64,000 nt of DNA from Pantoea sp. IMH (GCF_000599885.1 NZ_JFGT01000002.1:434001-498000), one strand, 5' to 3'. Shown: positions 8,842 through 18,465, numbered from the stretch's first letter. Numbers and translations: made by a program. Notes: generated by a model from the letters alone, not told the origin.

Positions 8842-11800
8842 TATTCGACTCCATCCATGTCACTGTTTCCGGCACTGGCCATCGGCGCCTGAGCCGTGGC
8901 CGCGCTGTCGACACTGAATATCTGATCCGGCAGCGTGAATCCGCGCAGATCCAGCAGCGCCAGCGGACCTTTTCCGAGTTGTGAGCGCAGCACCCACTGC
9001 AATGTGCGACCGTCCTGGGCGGTAAAGCTCATCATCCACTGGCTGCGGTCAAGCTGCTGACGTTTACCCTGCTCCAGCCAGCGAATAAAGCCCCAGGTCC
9101 CGCTGTAATCCCCGAACAGACGCGCACCGGCGTTGACCGTAGTCCAGGTCAGCATCGTCCCCGGTTTGTAAGTGTCTCCCGGCCAGCGGAAGCTCTGCCA
9201 GTCGGCCATCTGGTTGAAGTAATGCAGCTTCTGACCGTCGATGGTCAGCTGCGTTTCCACTACCTGTGGTGCAGGGCGTGCCTGCAGCTCAAAGCTGATG
9301 CCCTGGCTGCCATCGGTGAACAGAATGTCTGACAGCTGGCTCAGCTGGTTAATCGCCCGCAGGAAAGCCGGGTTAAAGCTCAGCCCCTGGCTGTTGACCT
9401 TATCCGGCACCCACTGGCTGCCCTCTTTGTGCAGCACACCGCTGAGCTCTGTCGTCAGAAAGCGTTCAATACGCCCGCTGTCCTTACGCACAAACTCAGC
9501 CAGCATCGGCAAAGAGGCATCACTTTTGCTCGCGACAAACGGGAAGCGCCCGTCAAAGGCGGTGTGCCAGTTCGCCACCACCGAACGGCGCCATTTATCA
9601 TTCAGGCTGGCTGCCGATGGCTGAAGCACGGTCTCCCAGGCCTGGGTCAGCGGCTGCACAAACAGGGTGTTGCCGAATCCGCTCCACTCTTCGCCAAGGC
9701 TTGCCGAAATCAGACTGCCGTACTGCTGCGTGTCGGTAAGGTCCACGCTTTTGCCCTGGAACACGGTCTGCGCCAGGGCCTGCATCATTTCCTGCGGGTC
9801 CGAAGCGCTGGCTACCTGTTGCAGACGCAAACGCACCCGGGTGATGCGGGTCAGATACGTCTGCAGGCTCAGTGAAGTGTCAGCCGACATCACGTTGCTG
9901 CCTTTGTTTTTACCCAGAAGCTGAAGGAGCGGGCCAAAGGTTTCATCGAGCGGCCCCTGTGGGCCTGACGCAGACTGGTCAATCGCGGGTTTGTCCTGTC
10001 TGCCTATGAGGTCTTTAGCCGATTTGATGATGGAATCTGAAAGCCCTTCGCTTTGCTGGCCAGTCTGCCCCTGCCAGGCAATGGTATTCATCAGGGCAAT
10101 CAGCGGCGACTGCCGGACGTCACTCATCAGCGTCAGCTGGTCGGTGACATCGGCAATGTTGTGCGCCGGGTTAAGTCGCAGGCTGTTGAGGAAACCCAGC
10201 CAGCTGCCGGCAAAATCGGTGAAGTAACGCTGCGTCAGCCGTGCTTTCAGGGCTTCCGGCGACAGGTCTGAGGAGACAGCTTTGCGGCTGTCACTCAGCA
10301 CCCAGTCAATTTCATCCCGGCGGGAATTTGCGGCCTTTTCGATAGCCTGCTGAATACCCCCTTCCCAGGCCTGGCGGGTGAACATGCCCGGCACCACCTC
10401 TTCTGTGGTAAACAGTCGCCGCGCATCGGTGCCGCTGGTCATGTCTTCCAGAGACACATCGGCAAAGTTACGACGTACCGATTTGAGCATGTTTTGATAG
10501 AGCGAGCTTTCAGCGTTACGACGCCCGATTTGCTGCAACAGCACCTGGCGGCTCTGGCTGACCAGCTGCATGTCCGGGGTGATTTTCCACTGCGGTTGCT
10601 TAGGCAATTCGTTGATGTAGAAGGCCCATAAATCGGGCGACAGGCTCTGCCACAGGCCGGTTGAGATACCTGTCCGGGACGGTTCAACATCCTTCATGGT
10701 CTGTGCGTAAAACGCACCATCCACTTTATCCGGGCGGGCCATCATCAGCCAGGCTTTCAACTGGTCATAACCCGGTTTCGCAAGTGCCGCACGCTGATCG
10801 CTATTGGGCGCAGAGTTTGCCAGCACGCTGAGCTTCTGCTTAAGCGCCTCATTTGCCGGGTCACGAATAAGACGGTTGTTTGCCACGCCGTACCAGGGCA
10901 GCATCGCGTCGAGCAGCTGCTGATTATGGTCCAGACCGAAGCGCTGATACCATGGCGCGCCTTCCTGAATATGGTGTTGCAGGCGGCCGGCGTCATTACG
11001 CAGTTCATGCAGCGCTGTCAGCTGGTAATCCGATACGGAAGGATGCTCCACCAGAGCATGCGCCTGTTGCGCCACAGAGACAATCTGCAGGCGGTTGACC
11101 GCAAACGACAGCAGCGTCCCCGCCCCCCAGGCACCGATAATAGCCATCAGCGTCCAGGCCAGCGTCTGTTCCCATGCCATGCCGACACGGCGGCCACGCA
11201 CGCGGGTACAGTCCTCAACGATCCCCTGCCAGGTCACCGGCAGGGTCAGCGCATGGCGTTGTGATTCCGGAAAATATTTCTCAGTGTCGGTAGGTGCAGC
11301 ACCAGCTGTTCCCTCTAAGGTATCAGCGGATTTATTCTCCGGCAGGCTGAACATCAGGCCACGCAGCGGAACACGCTGCTGGGAGACAGAGAGCCATGGC
11401 AGCAGTTGCTGAGCCCAGCGGGCAATACCGCCGTCTTTGAGGTGCTGGCCCAGGCGCAGCAGGAAGTCGTGGCTGTTGTTCTCAGCGACCTGACTCACGC
11501 CTTGCAACCGCAGGGCCGGCAGCATCAGTTCAAGCTGGCGGATAACATCGTCTGCTTTGGCGCGCAGCGGGAAAGTAGCCCCTACCGTCTGTTCAGTGCG
11601 TTTTGCCTGCGACCAGGCGCTGTCGCACAGCTGCCAAAGCCAGACCGGTGCGGAATAGCGCAGCAGTTCGCTGATTTTTTCCAGACCGCGTAAATCGTTG
11701 TCGCTGATTTGTGGGGTCAGATTAAGCAACTGTGGCATGACGCGAACAATGCCGTCCAGTGGGCGCCCGCGACGCAGTTTACGCAGCGCAGTGTATTTCT

Positions 11801-12323
11801 CCTTATCGGGCTCAGCAGTCAGACTGCCGCCGTAAATCAGAACGGTACGGTTACCTTCCAGCCACTGGTTTTCCTGCAGGCCAGGTACCAGCTGTTCGAT
11901 TGCCGCCTCATCGCCAGTGATTAACAACAGACGGGTTTTACGACGCCAGTAAAGGCCAATACGGGAGCGGAGATGTCCCCGAATCTTGTTACACATGGCC
12001 ACCGCAGGGTGAACAGGCGCTTTATCATTTTCCCGTTTCTTTTTCTCATCATCACCGTTGGTATTGTCGACAAGCCCATTAAACTCCTGCTTACCTGCAT
12101 TGCGTACCGCCGCCAGAAGCACCACGGATACGATAAGGGCACAGCCTGAAATACATCCGCCAGCGATAAGCCAGTAAATTTGCTGCTGACTTCCGTCTTC
12201 AATCCCGGCTATATCCGGATGCTTCCAGACCATGAACGTCATAACGGCTAACAGCAAAAAGAAAATCAATGCGACAGCAAGATAGCGGCCTTCCGTAGTC
12301 TTCGGTGCTAAAGGTAGCTTCAC
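8841..12323 (-). CDS. tssM: T6SS inner-membrane protein TssM (IcmF family)
   Basis: 1160 residues from a GTG start at 12323. That GTG overlaps the upstream stop as GTGA and has AGGAG eight bases ahead; the upstream ATG at 12371 lacks this and lies inside the neighbour. Two N-terminal membrane segments (YLAVALIFFLLLAVMTFMVW; WLIAGGCISGCALIVSVVLL) precede a cytoplasmic domain, a third membrane segment (LAWTLMAIIGAWGAGTLLSF) and a large periplasmic region that binds TssJ. Where many TssM proteins carry a Walker A loop this one reads LLLITGDEAAIEQL, so nucleotide binding at that site is unlikely. TssM bridges both membranes in the TssJLM complex. Confidence 0.94.
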   Translation of the reverse strand: MKLPLAPKTTEGRYLAVALIFFLLLAVMTFMVWKHPDIAGIEDGSQQQIYWLIAGGCISGCALIVSVVLLAAVRNAGKQEFNGLVDNTNGDDEKKKRENDKAPVHPAVAMCNKIRGHLRSRIGLYWRRKTRLLLITGDEAAIEQLVPGLQENQWLEGNRTVLIYGGSLTAEPDKEKYTALRKLRRGRPLDGIVRVMPQLLNLTPQISDNDLRGLEKISELLRYSAPVWLWQLCDSAWSQAKRTEQTVGATFPLRAKADDVIRQLELMLPALRLQGVSQVAENNSHDFLLRLGQHLKDGGIARWAQQLLPWLSVSQQRVPLRGLMFSLPENKSADTLEGTAGAAPTDTEKYFPESQRHALTLPVTWQGIVEDCTRVRGRRVGMAWEQTLAWTLMAIIGAWGAGTLLSFAVNRLQIVSVAQQAHALVEHPSVSDYQLTALHELRNDAGRLQHHIQEGAPWYQRFGLDHNQQLLDAMLPWYGVANNRLIRDPANEALKQKLSVLANSAPNSDQRAALAKPGYDQLKAWLMMARPDKVDGAFYAQTMKDVEPSRTGISTGLWQSLSPDLWAFYINELPKQPQWKITPDMQLVSQSRQVLLQQIGRRNAESSLYQNMLKSVRRNFADVSLEDMTSGTDARRLFTTEEVVPGMFTRQAWEGGIQQAIEKAANSRRDEIDWVLSDSRKAVSSDLSPEALKARLTQRYFTDFAGSWLGFLNSLRLNPAHNIADVTDQLTLMSDVRQSPLIALMNTIAWQGQTGQQSEGLSDSIIKSAKDLIGRQDKPAIDQSASGPQGPLDETFGPLLQLLGKNKGSNVMSADTSLSLQTYLTRITRVRLRLQQVASASDPQEMMQALAQTVFQGKSVDLTDTQQYGSLISASLGEEWSGFGNTLFVQPLTQAWETVLQPSAASLNDKWRRSVVANWHTAFDGRFPFVASKSDASLPMLAEFVRKDSGRIERFLTTELSGVLHKEGSQWVPDKVNSQGLSFNPAFLRAINQLSQLSDILFTDGSQGISFELQARPAPQVVETQLTIDGQKLHYFNQMADWQSFRWPGDTYKPGTMLTWTTVNAGARLFGDYSGTWGFIRWLEQGKRQQLDRSQWMMSFTAQDGRTLQWVLRSQLGKGPLALLDLRGFTLPDQIFSVDSAATAQAPMASAGNSDMDGVE

Positions 12324-13528
12324 GGATCCATCTCCTGTCGGGAAGCAATCGGGGTAATGAGCGTGCTCCACAGCACATTCTGTGTGGTATCACCGCAGAT
12401 AATCATCTGTGGTAACTGAGTTTGTCGGGCGATTTCGGTGGCGGCAGCGATAGCCAGCCAGGGGGCCGCGGCACCGGCATGTCCCATGGATGTATCGAGC
12501 GAAATGATGGCTTCGTCCTCTACAGACTGCGCAGGATGCGCATTCTGGCACTCGATAACTTCTGCACGCTGCTCACCCGTCAGCCCGGCAAGCCATAAAT
12601 TTTTCACGATATTTTCTTTGAGCGGGACGTTATAGACGGCCATGTTCATCCCCTCGCTCAGTTCGCCTGATGGCGCAGCATCTGGCCGGTGCAGCAACGC
12701 GAGAGGTTCGAGTGCCTCCTGGGTCAGGCGGTTGCCAAGAAGCAGAGCAACGGCTGCTTCAGCAGTATTGTTTGAAACAAACGGATCAATCTGGAGGCCA
12801 ACAATCAATAACATCGCATCATCTTTGATGCGGTGATCCAGCCAGTGGTTGACTACCCCCGGTCCATTGCTGTCTCTGTACTCAAGCGCGCAGGTTATGC
12901 CACTCTCCTGCCAGGCTTCATGCCAGATATTTCTGACAGCAGGGAATGGCTGAGATGACGAGACATCGAGGATGACAACAAGCGAAGCGTTCTCAGGAAA
13001 CTGGTGAACTGGAAGATCGGCAATAAGCTCAGAGAACAAACGTGAGATAACCAATCCAGGAGTATCTTCTGGTTCTGCCGTAATACGGCTCAGCCTCCTG
13101 CTTTTTTCGCCTTTCCAGTCCGACTGCGAAATGATAATGCTGTGATTATTGAGCATATCATCAGCGACAGAACGCTGTTCGTCTTCCTGATGGGCTGTAA
13201 TAAATGTCGTATTCAACACCTGAAGCGCACGACGAGCCCTACGGGTCTCACTTAAGATCCATTGCTCCCGACGCCGGTCAAAACCATTCGCTTTACTGTC
13301 CTGTAATGACCAGGCCCACATGCGAATAGTGAAACTCACAATCCACACAACTAATGGTGTGCCAATAGCCACCATCCAGAAGTGACTGTTATCGATGTAT
13401 CGTCCGAATATCCGCATAAGGATCACGCTGATGACCAGCATCGCAACCAGTACAGCAATCCAGCGCGATGTTCTTGGTGAATCCGGCCGTGGATAGCATT
13501 CAGGAAGATGTTTAAGGGAATACGACAT
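12320..13528 (-). CDS. membrane protein of the T6SS locus, function unknown
   Basis: 402 residues. Two membrane segments lie near the N-terminus (WIAVLVAMLVISVILMRIFG and FWMVAIGTPLVVWIVSFTI), followed by a large cytoplasmic domain with a Rossmann-like feel (ASLVVILDVSSSQPF; AMLLIVGLQIDPF) and a Cys/Gly-rich end. It shares a GTGA junction with tssM, so it is translationally coupled and probably works with the membrane complex. I do not recognise a named Tss or Tag family. Its first ~90 codons and upstream bases are duplicated at 17310-17680. Confidence 0.85.
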   Translation of the reverse strand: MSYSLKHLPECYPRPDSPRTSRWIAVLVAMLVISVILMRIFGRYIDNSHFWMVAIGTPLVVWIVSFTIRMWAWSLQDSKANGFDRRREQWILSETRRARRALQVLNTTFITAHQEDEQRSVADDMLNNHSIIISQSDWKGEKSRRLSRITAEPEDTPGLVISRLFSELIADLPVHQFPENASLVVILDVSSSQPFPAVRNIWHEAWQESGITCALEYRDSNGPGVVNHWLDHRIKDDAMLLIVGLQIDPFVSNNTAEAAVALLLGNRLTQEALEPLALLHRPDAAPSGELSEGMNMAVYNVPLKENIVKNLWLAGLTGEQRAEVIECQNAHPAQSVEDEAIISLDTSMGHAGAAAPWLAIAAATEIARQTQLPQMIICGDTTQNVLWSTLITPIASRQEMDP

Positions 13529-13559
13529 TCACACTCTCATGCTTTAAAATTTCTAAAAA

Positions 13560-14306
13560 TTAACTAAAATAGAAAGATCGTTTGGTTCTCTCAGGATATC
13601 TATCAAAAAGCACCTTATCTTTTTTATAATCTCTATTTTTAACCTCAATAAATGCAACATCACCATTTTGATCATAAAGAGCATGAAGACCTTCCTCGAC
13701 ATAACGTCCTTTAACATAAGTATAATTAATTTCTTCACTAAGGCGGCCTTTCTCAATACCTGATTCATAGTATCTTCGGCATTTCATAGTCTTTCCATCA
13801 AGCGAGCACACTCCAAATTTAGCAAATGTAGATCCATACTTTTCAAATGTATAAATAGTGGTTACATCGCCTTTATAGAAGAAAAATCTATTTTCTAAAC
13901 GTGGAGCATTATCATAACCCAAATATAATTTATTGCCTTTATCACTATCTATATTTTCCGGAGGTATACCTTGACCAGTGCTGTCAACTTCTGAAACATA
14001 AATCTTGCCTATTTCTTTCTGCTCTAAGCAAGTTTTTTCTTTTACAAATTCAATTTTTGTTATCCCACGAATGTATTCTTCACTCTCAGATTTATAAGAC
14101 ATACATGCACATGAGTATTTTTTTGACATTAAGCGCTTGCCTTTCTTTTCTGTTTCGAATTCTTTAACACCACTCCTATCATAAAATAAAAACGAATCGC
14201 CTCCAGAGTTGATCAGCACCCCACATGATTTTTTCAAATTGTTTCCTGCATAAGCTGGCAAAGAAATAATCAAGAATAAACATAAACCCAAGTTTTTAAA
14301 ATTCAT
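13560..14306 (-). CDS. secreted protein of effector module A, possible immunity protein
   Basis: 248 residues from the ATG that begins a clean signal peptide (MNFKNLGLCLFLIISLPAYA). The mature part has several Cys (SCGVL, CACM, TCLEQ, VCSLDGKTMKC) and many charged residues; no family was recognised. The gene is strongly AT-rich, unlike the flanking T6SS core. It lies after the other secreted protein of this module and 30 bases before the 402-residue membrane protein gene. A periplasmic protein behind a peptidoglycan-targeting effector is the usual arrangement for immunity; the role is inferred. Confidence 0.65.
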   Translation of the reverse strand: MNFKNLGLCLFLIISLPAYAGNNLKKSCGVLINSGGDSFLFYDRSGVKEFETEKKGKRLMSKKYSCACMSYKSESEEYIRGITKIEFVKEKTCLEQKEIGKIYVSEVDSTGQGIPPENIDSDKGNKLYLGYDNAPRLENRFFFYKGDVTTIYTFEKYGSTFAKFGVCSLDGKTMKCRRYYESGIEKGRLSEEINYTYVKGRYVEEGLHALYDQNGDVAFIEVKNRDYKKDKVLFDRYPERTKRSFYFS

Positions 14307-14427
14307 ACCCACCCACTCAGAAGAACAATGAATAACGTTTTCGCATTCAACCATTATTAACAATAGTTAATTGTAAGCATCCCACTTTAGTTGGTGAAAA
14401 AAAATAGATAGAGTCTCCTTCAGCAAT

Positions 14428-15030
14428 TTACTTTGCGCATTCTTTGAAGTCTCTCTTATCTAACGTAAGTTTTTTCAGATCTTTGATTGAAATTTTATTC
14501 GCTGCTAGCTTTACACTCGTACCTTCTGAGAAACAAAAAAAGCCACCTGAATAAAAGTAAATCTCTTCTGTTTTTTCTGGTGTGTCATTTTCTGATTGAT
14601 ATATAGCATCACTCACAAACCATTTAATATCTTTACTACCATGAACGATCCTCAGTTTTTCTATGCCGAGACATTGTTCAGAATCTTCTGCATATCCTGA
14701 CTTATATGTTCTATCTGGTATAAGATATTGTTCATTATTTTTGAGTACTAAATTACATCGACTATAAGGCTCATCTTTTCCTGGCACACCCTCACGGTTA
14801 AAAACAAAGGGATACGCATTTTCAACACCTAATTTAAGAAAAACATAGTAAGGGGGAAATCCTGAGCCAGGGGCATTAACCTGATATACCTGAGAGAGAC
14901 CGTAAGGCTCCCCTTCTTTGAAAGTATAATTTTTGACTGCAGATGAAACATCCGCGGTATTCGCAAGTACACCTGATGAATAAAAATTAATAACACTAAC
15001 TAAGCTCAAAAATAAAAATGTATTTTTCAT
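14428..15030 (-). CDS. secreted protein of effector module A, likely immunity protein
   Basis: 200 residues starting at MKNTFLFLSLVSVINF; a signal peptide ends near SGVLANTA. The ATG at 15030 is preceded by GGAG at good spacing, so I prefer it to the 15048 frame. The mature protein has four or five Cys and Tyr-rich segments (SQVYQVNAPGSGFPPYYVF). It directly follows the module A effector (stop at 15045), with AT-rich base use suggesting transfer. Directly behind a GH19-type effector, a periplasmic protein is most simply its immunity protein. No named family was recognised. Confidence 0.7.
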   Translation of the reverse strand: MKNTFLFLSLVSVINFYSSGVLANTADVSSAVKNYTFKEGEPYGLSQVYQVNAPGSGFPPYYVFLKLGVENAYPFVFNREGVPGKDEPYSRCNLVLKNNEQYLIPDRTYKSGYAEDSEQCLGIEKLRIVHGSKDIKWFVSDAIYQSENDTPEKTEEIYFYSGGFFCFSEGTSVKLAANKISIKDLKKLTLDKRDFKECAK

Positions 15031-15044
15031 CGTTACTCCAGACC

Positions 15045-17258
15045 TCACTTACACTGCTTCGTATAATCAACAGTAATTTTCACAGTACTACGACCTTTTT
15101 GCACGTCAACTGTTTCTTTGGTATCTTTCATTACAGCATCATTTAAATAGTAGAATGCATATCGTGTATAGGTTTGCCTTTCAAAATATCCATACCCACC
15201 ACTATTAACCAGAACGGAACATCTACCAATTGATGCTGACGTGATACCATTATCTGGAACTCGATTAATATTAATTTCATGACTATGATGTTTTGAAACC
15301 CAGTAAAAACCAGCGCTATCAGTTGCACAGAATGAATCTTCAGCAATAATTTTAGGGTCATATCGTGGGTGCCATTTTTTTAAAAGTGTACCATCAATAA
15401 CAGTAAGCTTTTCATGGGTTTTCTTATCTATAACCGTTTTTCTTGGATCCGCCCAATAATGTTCACTTACATTTGTTATTCGACTATCATCGTAAGCATA
15501 CACTGAAGTTTCATCAGGTAACTTCTCTTTCGTTCTAAATTTTTTATAGCCATCAAAATTTTGCGGCCAAGTTAGCTGCATGAAGCCTCTGCCATAAAAT
15601 GGCTGATAATACTCAGCCGCTGGGGATAAAAACTTACCTTTGCTATTTTTCTGCCCCTTTCCGCCTTCAGTCATTGTCCTGAGCATCCCAGTCTCAATAT
15701 AAATCTGCCCTAAAAAAGCAGAACGCCTTGGCGGGGATATTATATTGTACTTATTACACGTGTTATTGAAGTCTTTTACATACTTTTCCCACCGGCCAAA
15801 CGAAGTAGCCCATGGGATTGTCACATTAACTGGCTTACTGGGGTAACCTTCAGAATATTTCCTTGGAATCATGGAGGAAATTTCCTCATAACTAAGCCAG
15901 CCGCACGTTCTCAAATTATTTATAAGTTTAGTAGGATTGAAGTGCCAAAGGCTTCCGCTACTGAATACTGATTCAAAGCACAGCGCTTCTGCATGAGCTT
16001 TAAATTTTGCGTAATCTTCATCCGTCATCGGATCATGCTCTTCACTTCCCGTTTTCAGCCATGAAAAACGGGTGTCGATCGTACTTTTTTCCCATTCAAA
16101 CGGGAAATGGCAGATTAGCTTCCCACACTGGTTATCGAACTCACCATCTTCCTGAAGTTTCTTAATAACGGCTGAATTACACTGGCTGTCGCTGTCACTA
16201 TCGTCATCGACAAACTGCCAGCCCATCCAGTGAGGGAAATCAGCGTCGCTAAACTTTTTGATGCTAGGATCCGCAAGATTTACCACTCCCTTTCCGCCCG
16301 GATAATTGACCGTCATCCATAGTGGCGCATCTGCCGGCACCAGTGTTTCATGCTCAGTATTGATTACCCGCCCAAAGCGAAGTAATTCGAATCCGGCACT
16401 CGGGCTTTCCTTATAATTCCGCATCGCGGTTTTATAGAGATTGTATTCGTAGTCTTTGCCATCAGCATTAACCAGTGGTTCTCCCAGCAGATCATATTTC
16501 CCGTCAACCTGCGTATTTTTCTGCCGCGTTACCATCGTGCAGTTGCCCTGGGCCAGAGTCATGCTGGCATACAGAGGCGCACTGCTGGTATACAGCTCAG
16601 AAAGCCCGGTTATGGCGGTACTGTTATTTGCGGGTGCCTTATCATAGAACTTCGTTCCGGTCGGAAGATAAAAATGGATATCACCGTACACCGCATCGGT
16701 CCGGCCATCTTTCGACACGTCCAGTTCGCGGCTCTTCCTGCCCGTCAGTTTGCTGATATTGTCGTCATCACAGAAAATCTGGAAATGGAAGGTATTGACC
16801 GCATCGACTATCCCGGAGGTTCCAAGCGGATCTTTCCGGTACACCTTCTCACCGACTTTCACTGTTGATTCAAGCGACTTCAGGTGCATGTAAAGCGAAT
16901 AAAAGACCACTTTAGCACCCTCACCACTGCCGATCTCCGTTTCGTGCTTTAGCAGCACGTAGCCATCGTCACTGCCTTTGACATTTGGTTGATCCGCATT
17001 GAGGTTCAGCGGTGCCTTATCTCGTTTACCGATGCCTGAACTTTTACGCACGGAAACCACGATCCCATCCGCAACAGCTCTTACACTCTCAAAAGGCCTG
17101 CCGCCATCAGTATGGGCTATGTGGATCCCGCCATGCCATGAGCCATGGCCATTAACCGGGTAATCGCGGCGGTCAACTACGGTCATCACTCTTTCAATCC
17201 ATGCCGCATCGGTTTCATGGGCATTTTTCGCTTTCAGGAATGGTGGGCTGATAATCAT
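15045..17258 (-). CDS. T6SS effector A: M23-like N-terminus, GH19-like C-terminus
   Basis: 737 residues. Residues ~35-165 resemble an M23/LytM peptidase: H42 in HGSWHGGIHIA, H125 in YMHLKS, H158 in TFHFQIF. The usual Asp ligand after the first His is His46 and the first His of the HxH pair is Thr156, so the site is altered. Residues ~515 onward carry a GH19 chitinase/lysozyme-type domain with a candidate catalytic Glu about 522 (IYIETGM) and the signature FYGRGFMQLTW. Together they suggest a peptidoglycan-cleaving toxin. The first ~420 residues are nearly identical to effector B; the rest differs. It is preceded only by 38 bp of vgrG 3' end, not by a full vgrG. Confidence 0.85.
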   Translation of the reverse strand: MIISPPFLKAKNAHETDAAWIERVMTVVDRRDYPVNGHGSWHGGIHIAHTDGGRPFESVRAVADGIVVSVRKSSGIGKRDKAPLNLNADQPNVKGSDDGYVLLKHETEIGSGEGAKVVFYSLYMHLKSLESTVKVGEKVYRKDPLGTSGIVDAVNTFHFQIFCDDDNISKLTGRKSRELDVSKDGRTDAVYGDIHFYLPTGTKFYDKAPANNSTAITGLSELYTSSAPLYASMTLAQGNCTMVTRQKNTQVDGKYDLLGEPLVNADGKDYEYNLYKTAMRNYKESPSAGFELLRFGRVINTEHETLVPADAPLWMTVNYPGGKGVVNLADPSIKKFSDADFPHWMGWQFVDDDSDSDSQCNSAVIKKLQEDGEFDNQCGKLICHFPFEWEKSTIDTRFSWLKTGSEEHDPMTDEDYAKFKAHAEALCFESVFSSGSLWHFNPTKLINNLRTCGWLSYEEISSMIPRKYSEGYPSKPVNVTIPWATSFGRWEKYVKDFNNTCNKYNIISPPRRSAFLGQIYIETGMLRTMTEGGKGQKNSKGKFLSPAAEYYQPFYGRGFMQLTWPQNFDGYKKFRTKEKLPDETSVYAYDDSRITNVSEHYWADPRKTVIDKKTHEKLTVIDGTLLKKWHPRYDPKIIAEDSFCATDSAGFYWVSKHHSHEININRVPDNGITSASIGRCSVLVNSGGYGYFERQTYTRYAFYYLNDAVMKDTKETVDVQKGRSTVKITVDYTKQCK

Positions 17259-17310
17259 GTTATGACTCCATGTCAGGAAAAGCTGAATTTGCGGGAAGGC
17301 TCGGTCGTTT
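15965..17310 (-). repeat. long direct repeat, copy 1 (effector N-terminal half plus vgrG 3' end)
   Basis: Near-identical to 19832-21176, with scattered single-base differences. It covers the first ~420 codons of effector A, the 14-base spacer and the last 38 bases (17273-17310) of a vgrG reading frame. Identity falls away at the left end, where the GH19-bearing halves of the effectors diverge. Confidence 0.85.
17273..17310 (-). pseudogene. vgrG 3'-end scar
   Basis: These 38 bases equal the last 38 of the intact vgrG (21139-21176), ending in codons for KFSFS and a stop. The match ends at 17310 and the sequence then passes into the truncated copy of the 402-residue membrane protein gene. It marks a recombination junction. 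Confidence 0.8.
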
Positions 17311-17651
17311 CAGGTGCCACGTTCAGGAAGTCTTCTTAGTTTCTGAAGCACTCGGCGTGCTCTTTGGGTCTCATCCAAGGTCCATTGCTCCCGACGCCGG
17401 TCAAAACCATTCGCTTTACTGTCCTGTAATGACCAGGCCCACATGCGAATAGTGAAACTCACAATCCACACAACTAATGGTGTGCCAATAGCCACCATCC
17501 AGAAGTGACTGTTATGGATGTATCGTCCGAATATCCGCATAAGGATCACGCTGATGACCAGCATCGCAACCAGGACAGCAATCCAGCGCGATGTTCTTGG
17601 TGAATCCGGCCGTGGATAACATTCAGGAAGATGTTTAAGGGAATACGACAT
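17310..17651 (-). pseudogene. truncated copy of the 402-residue T6SS membrane protein gene
   Basis: The first ~90 codons match the gene at 12320-13528 almost exactly (both membrane segments and the DRRREQW stretch; one visible change, D to H in FGRYIHNSH). After that similarity weakens (DETQRARRVLQKL) and the frame runs into the vgrG scar and stops. About 113 codons remain open, so a short two-span peptide could be made, but the cytoplasmic domain is gone. The copied bases continue upstream of the ATG to about 17677. Confidence 0.85.
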
Positions 17652-17692
17652 TCACACTCTCATGCTTTAAAATTTCCAAATGTTAACTAAGG

Positions 17693-18322
17693 CTAGTCAC
17701 CATCAAATGAAATGCTCTCAAGCAATTTCAATGTTTCTTTAGATAGATCTTCACTTTTATCATCTGAAGAATTAACACCAGAACCACATAGGGCATTATT
17801 TTTATGTATCAAACAAAAATAAACGCTCTGGCCTAGCGCTCCACCTTTAAGTTTCGCCATGGCATTAACAGCCATAAAACCAGATGCATCTTTGCTTTTA
17901 ACCTTAAATAGAGATAGATGATTTGCCTTCCCATTTTTCACATATGTAGCATCCGGAATTGATTTCCATACCTTATTTTTGTAGTCATAAACAATTTTAT
18001 TATCAGCGACACTAACACTTGCACCCATGTTGTTAACTTGCTGTACATCATATCCTGCTTCAAATGCTTCACCAAAATACAGGCAAGTCCACTCCGATAT
18101 TGGTGATTTTTTTTGGAAGTACTCATCATCAGACAATGCAGGCTATTTAAAATCACTAAAATGCATATTGCATGCTTCAAAACTGGATGACGAAGAAATG
18201 TTGGCACTTGAATCAGATGACAGGGCTCTGGTTACAGATACAAATCCTGCGTTAGCAGCAAGAACAGAAGCAATAGAGAAAGAACTGAAACCGATAATGA
18301 ATGGCATGTAAACTTTTTTCAT
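17693..18322 (-). pseudogene. secreted-protein gene with in-frame amber stop (module B)
   Basis: From the ATG at 18322 the frame encodes a signal peptide (MKKVYMPFIIGFSSFSIASV) and continues in the same frame to 17693, except for one TAG at 18143-18145. Without it the product would be about 209 residues. The open part after the stop (from a TTG at 18136) gives 147 residues including SEWTCLYFGEAFEAGY and CLIHKNNALCGSG, and retains no signal peptide. It is AT-rich like the other module genes. Most likely this is a former immunity or accessory gene inactivated by a point mutation; readthrough or a sequencing error cannot be excluded. Confidence 0.7.
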
Positions 18323-18465
18323 AACATTACGCCCTGTGCGTACATCCTTTCAGGGATGTCCTAATGACTATGAATTTCACTTTTCCCCAGACTTCGGCCA
18401 TTGATACAATTTTTCAATTAAATATTTCTTTAACTCCATCTCTCACGCTTACATATCGAATGCAG

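Noticed and set aside
9429..9875. Plus-strand frames inside tssM and other T6SS genes
   Set aside because: These are shadows of GC-rich minus-strand genes; no start signals or families were seen.
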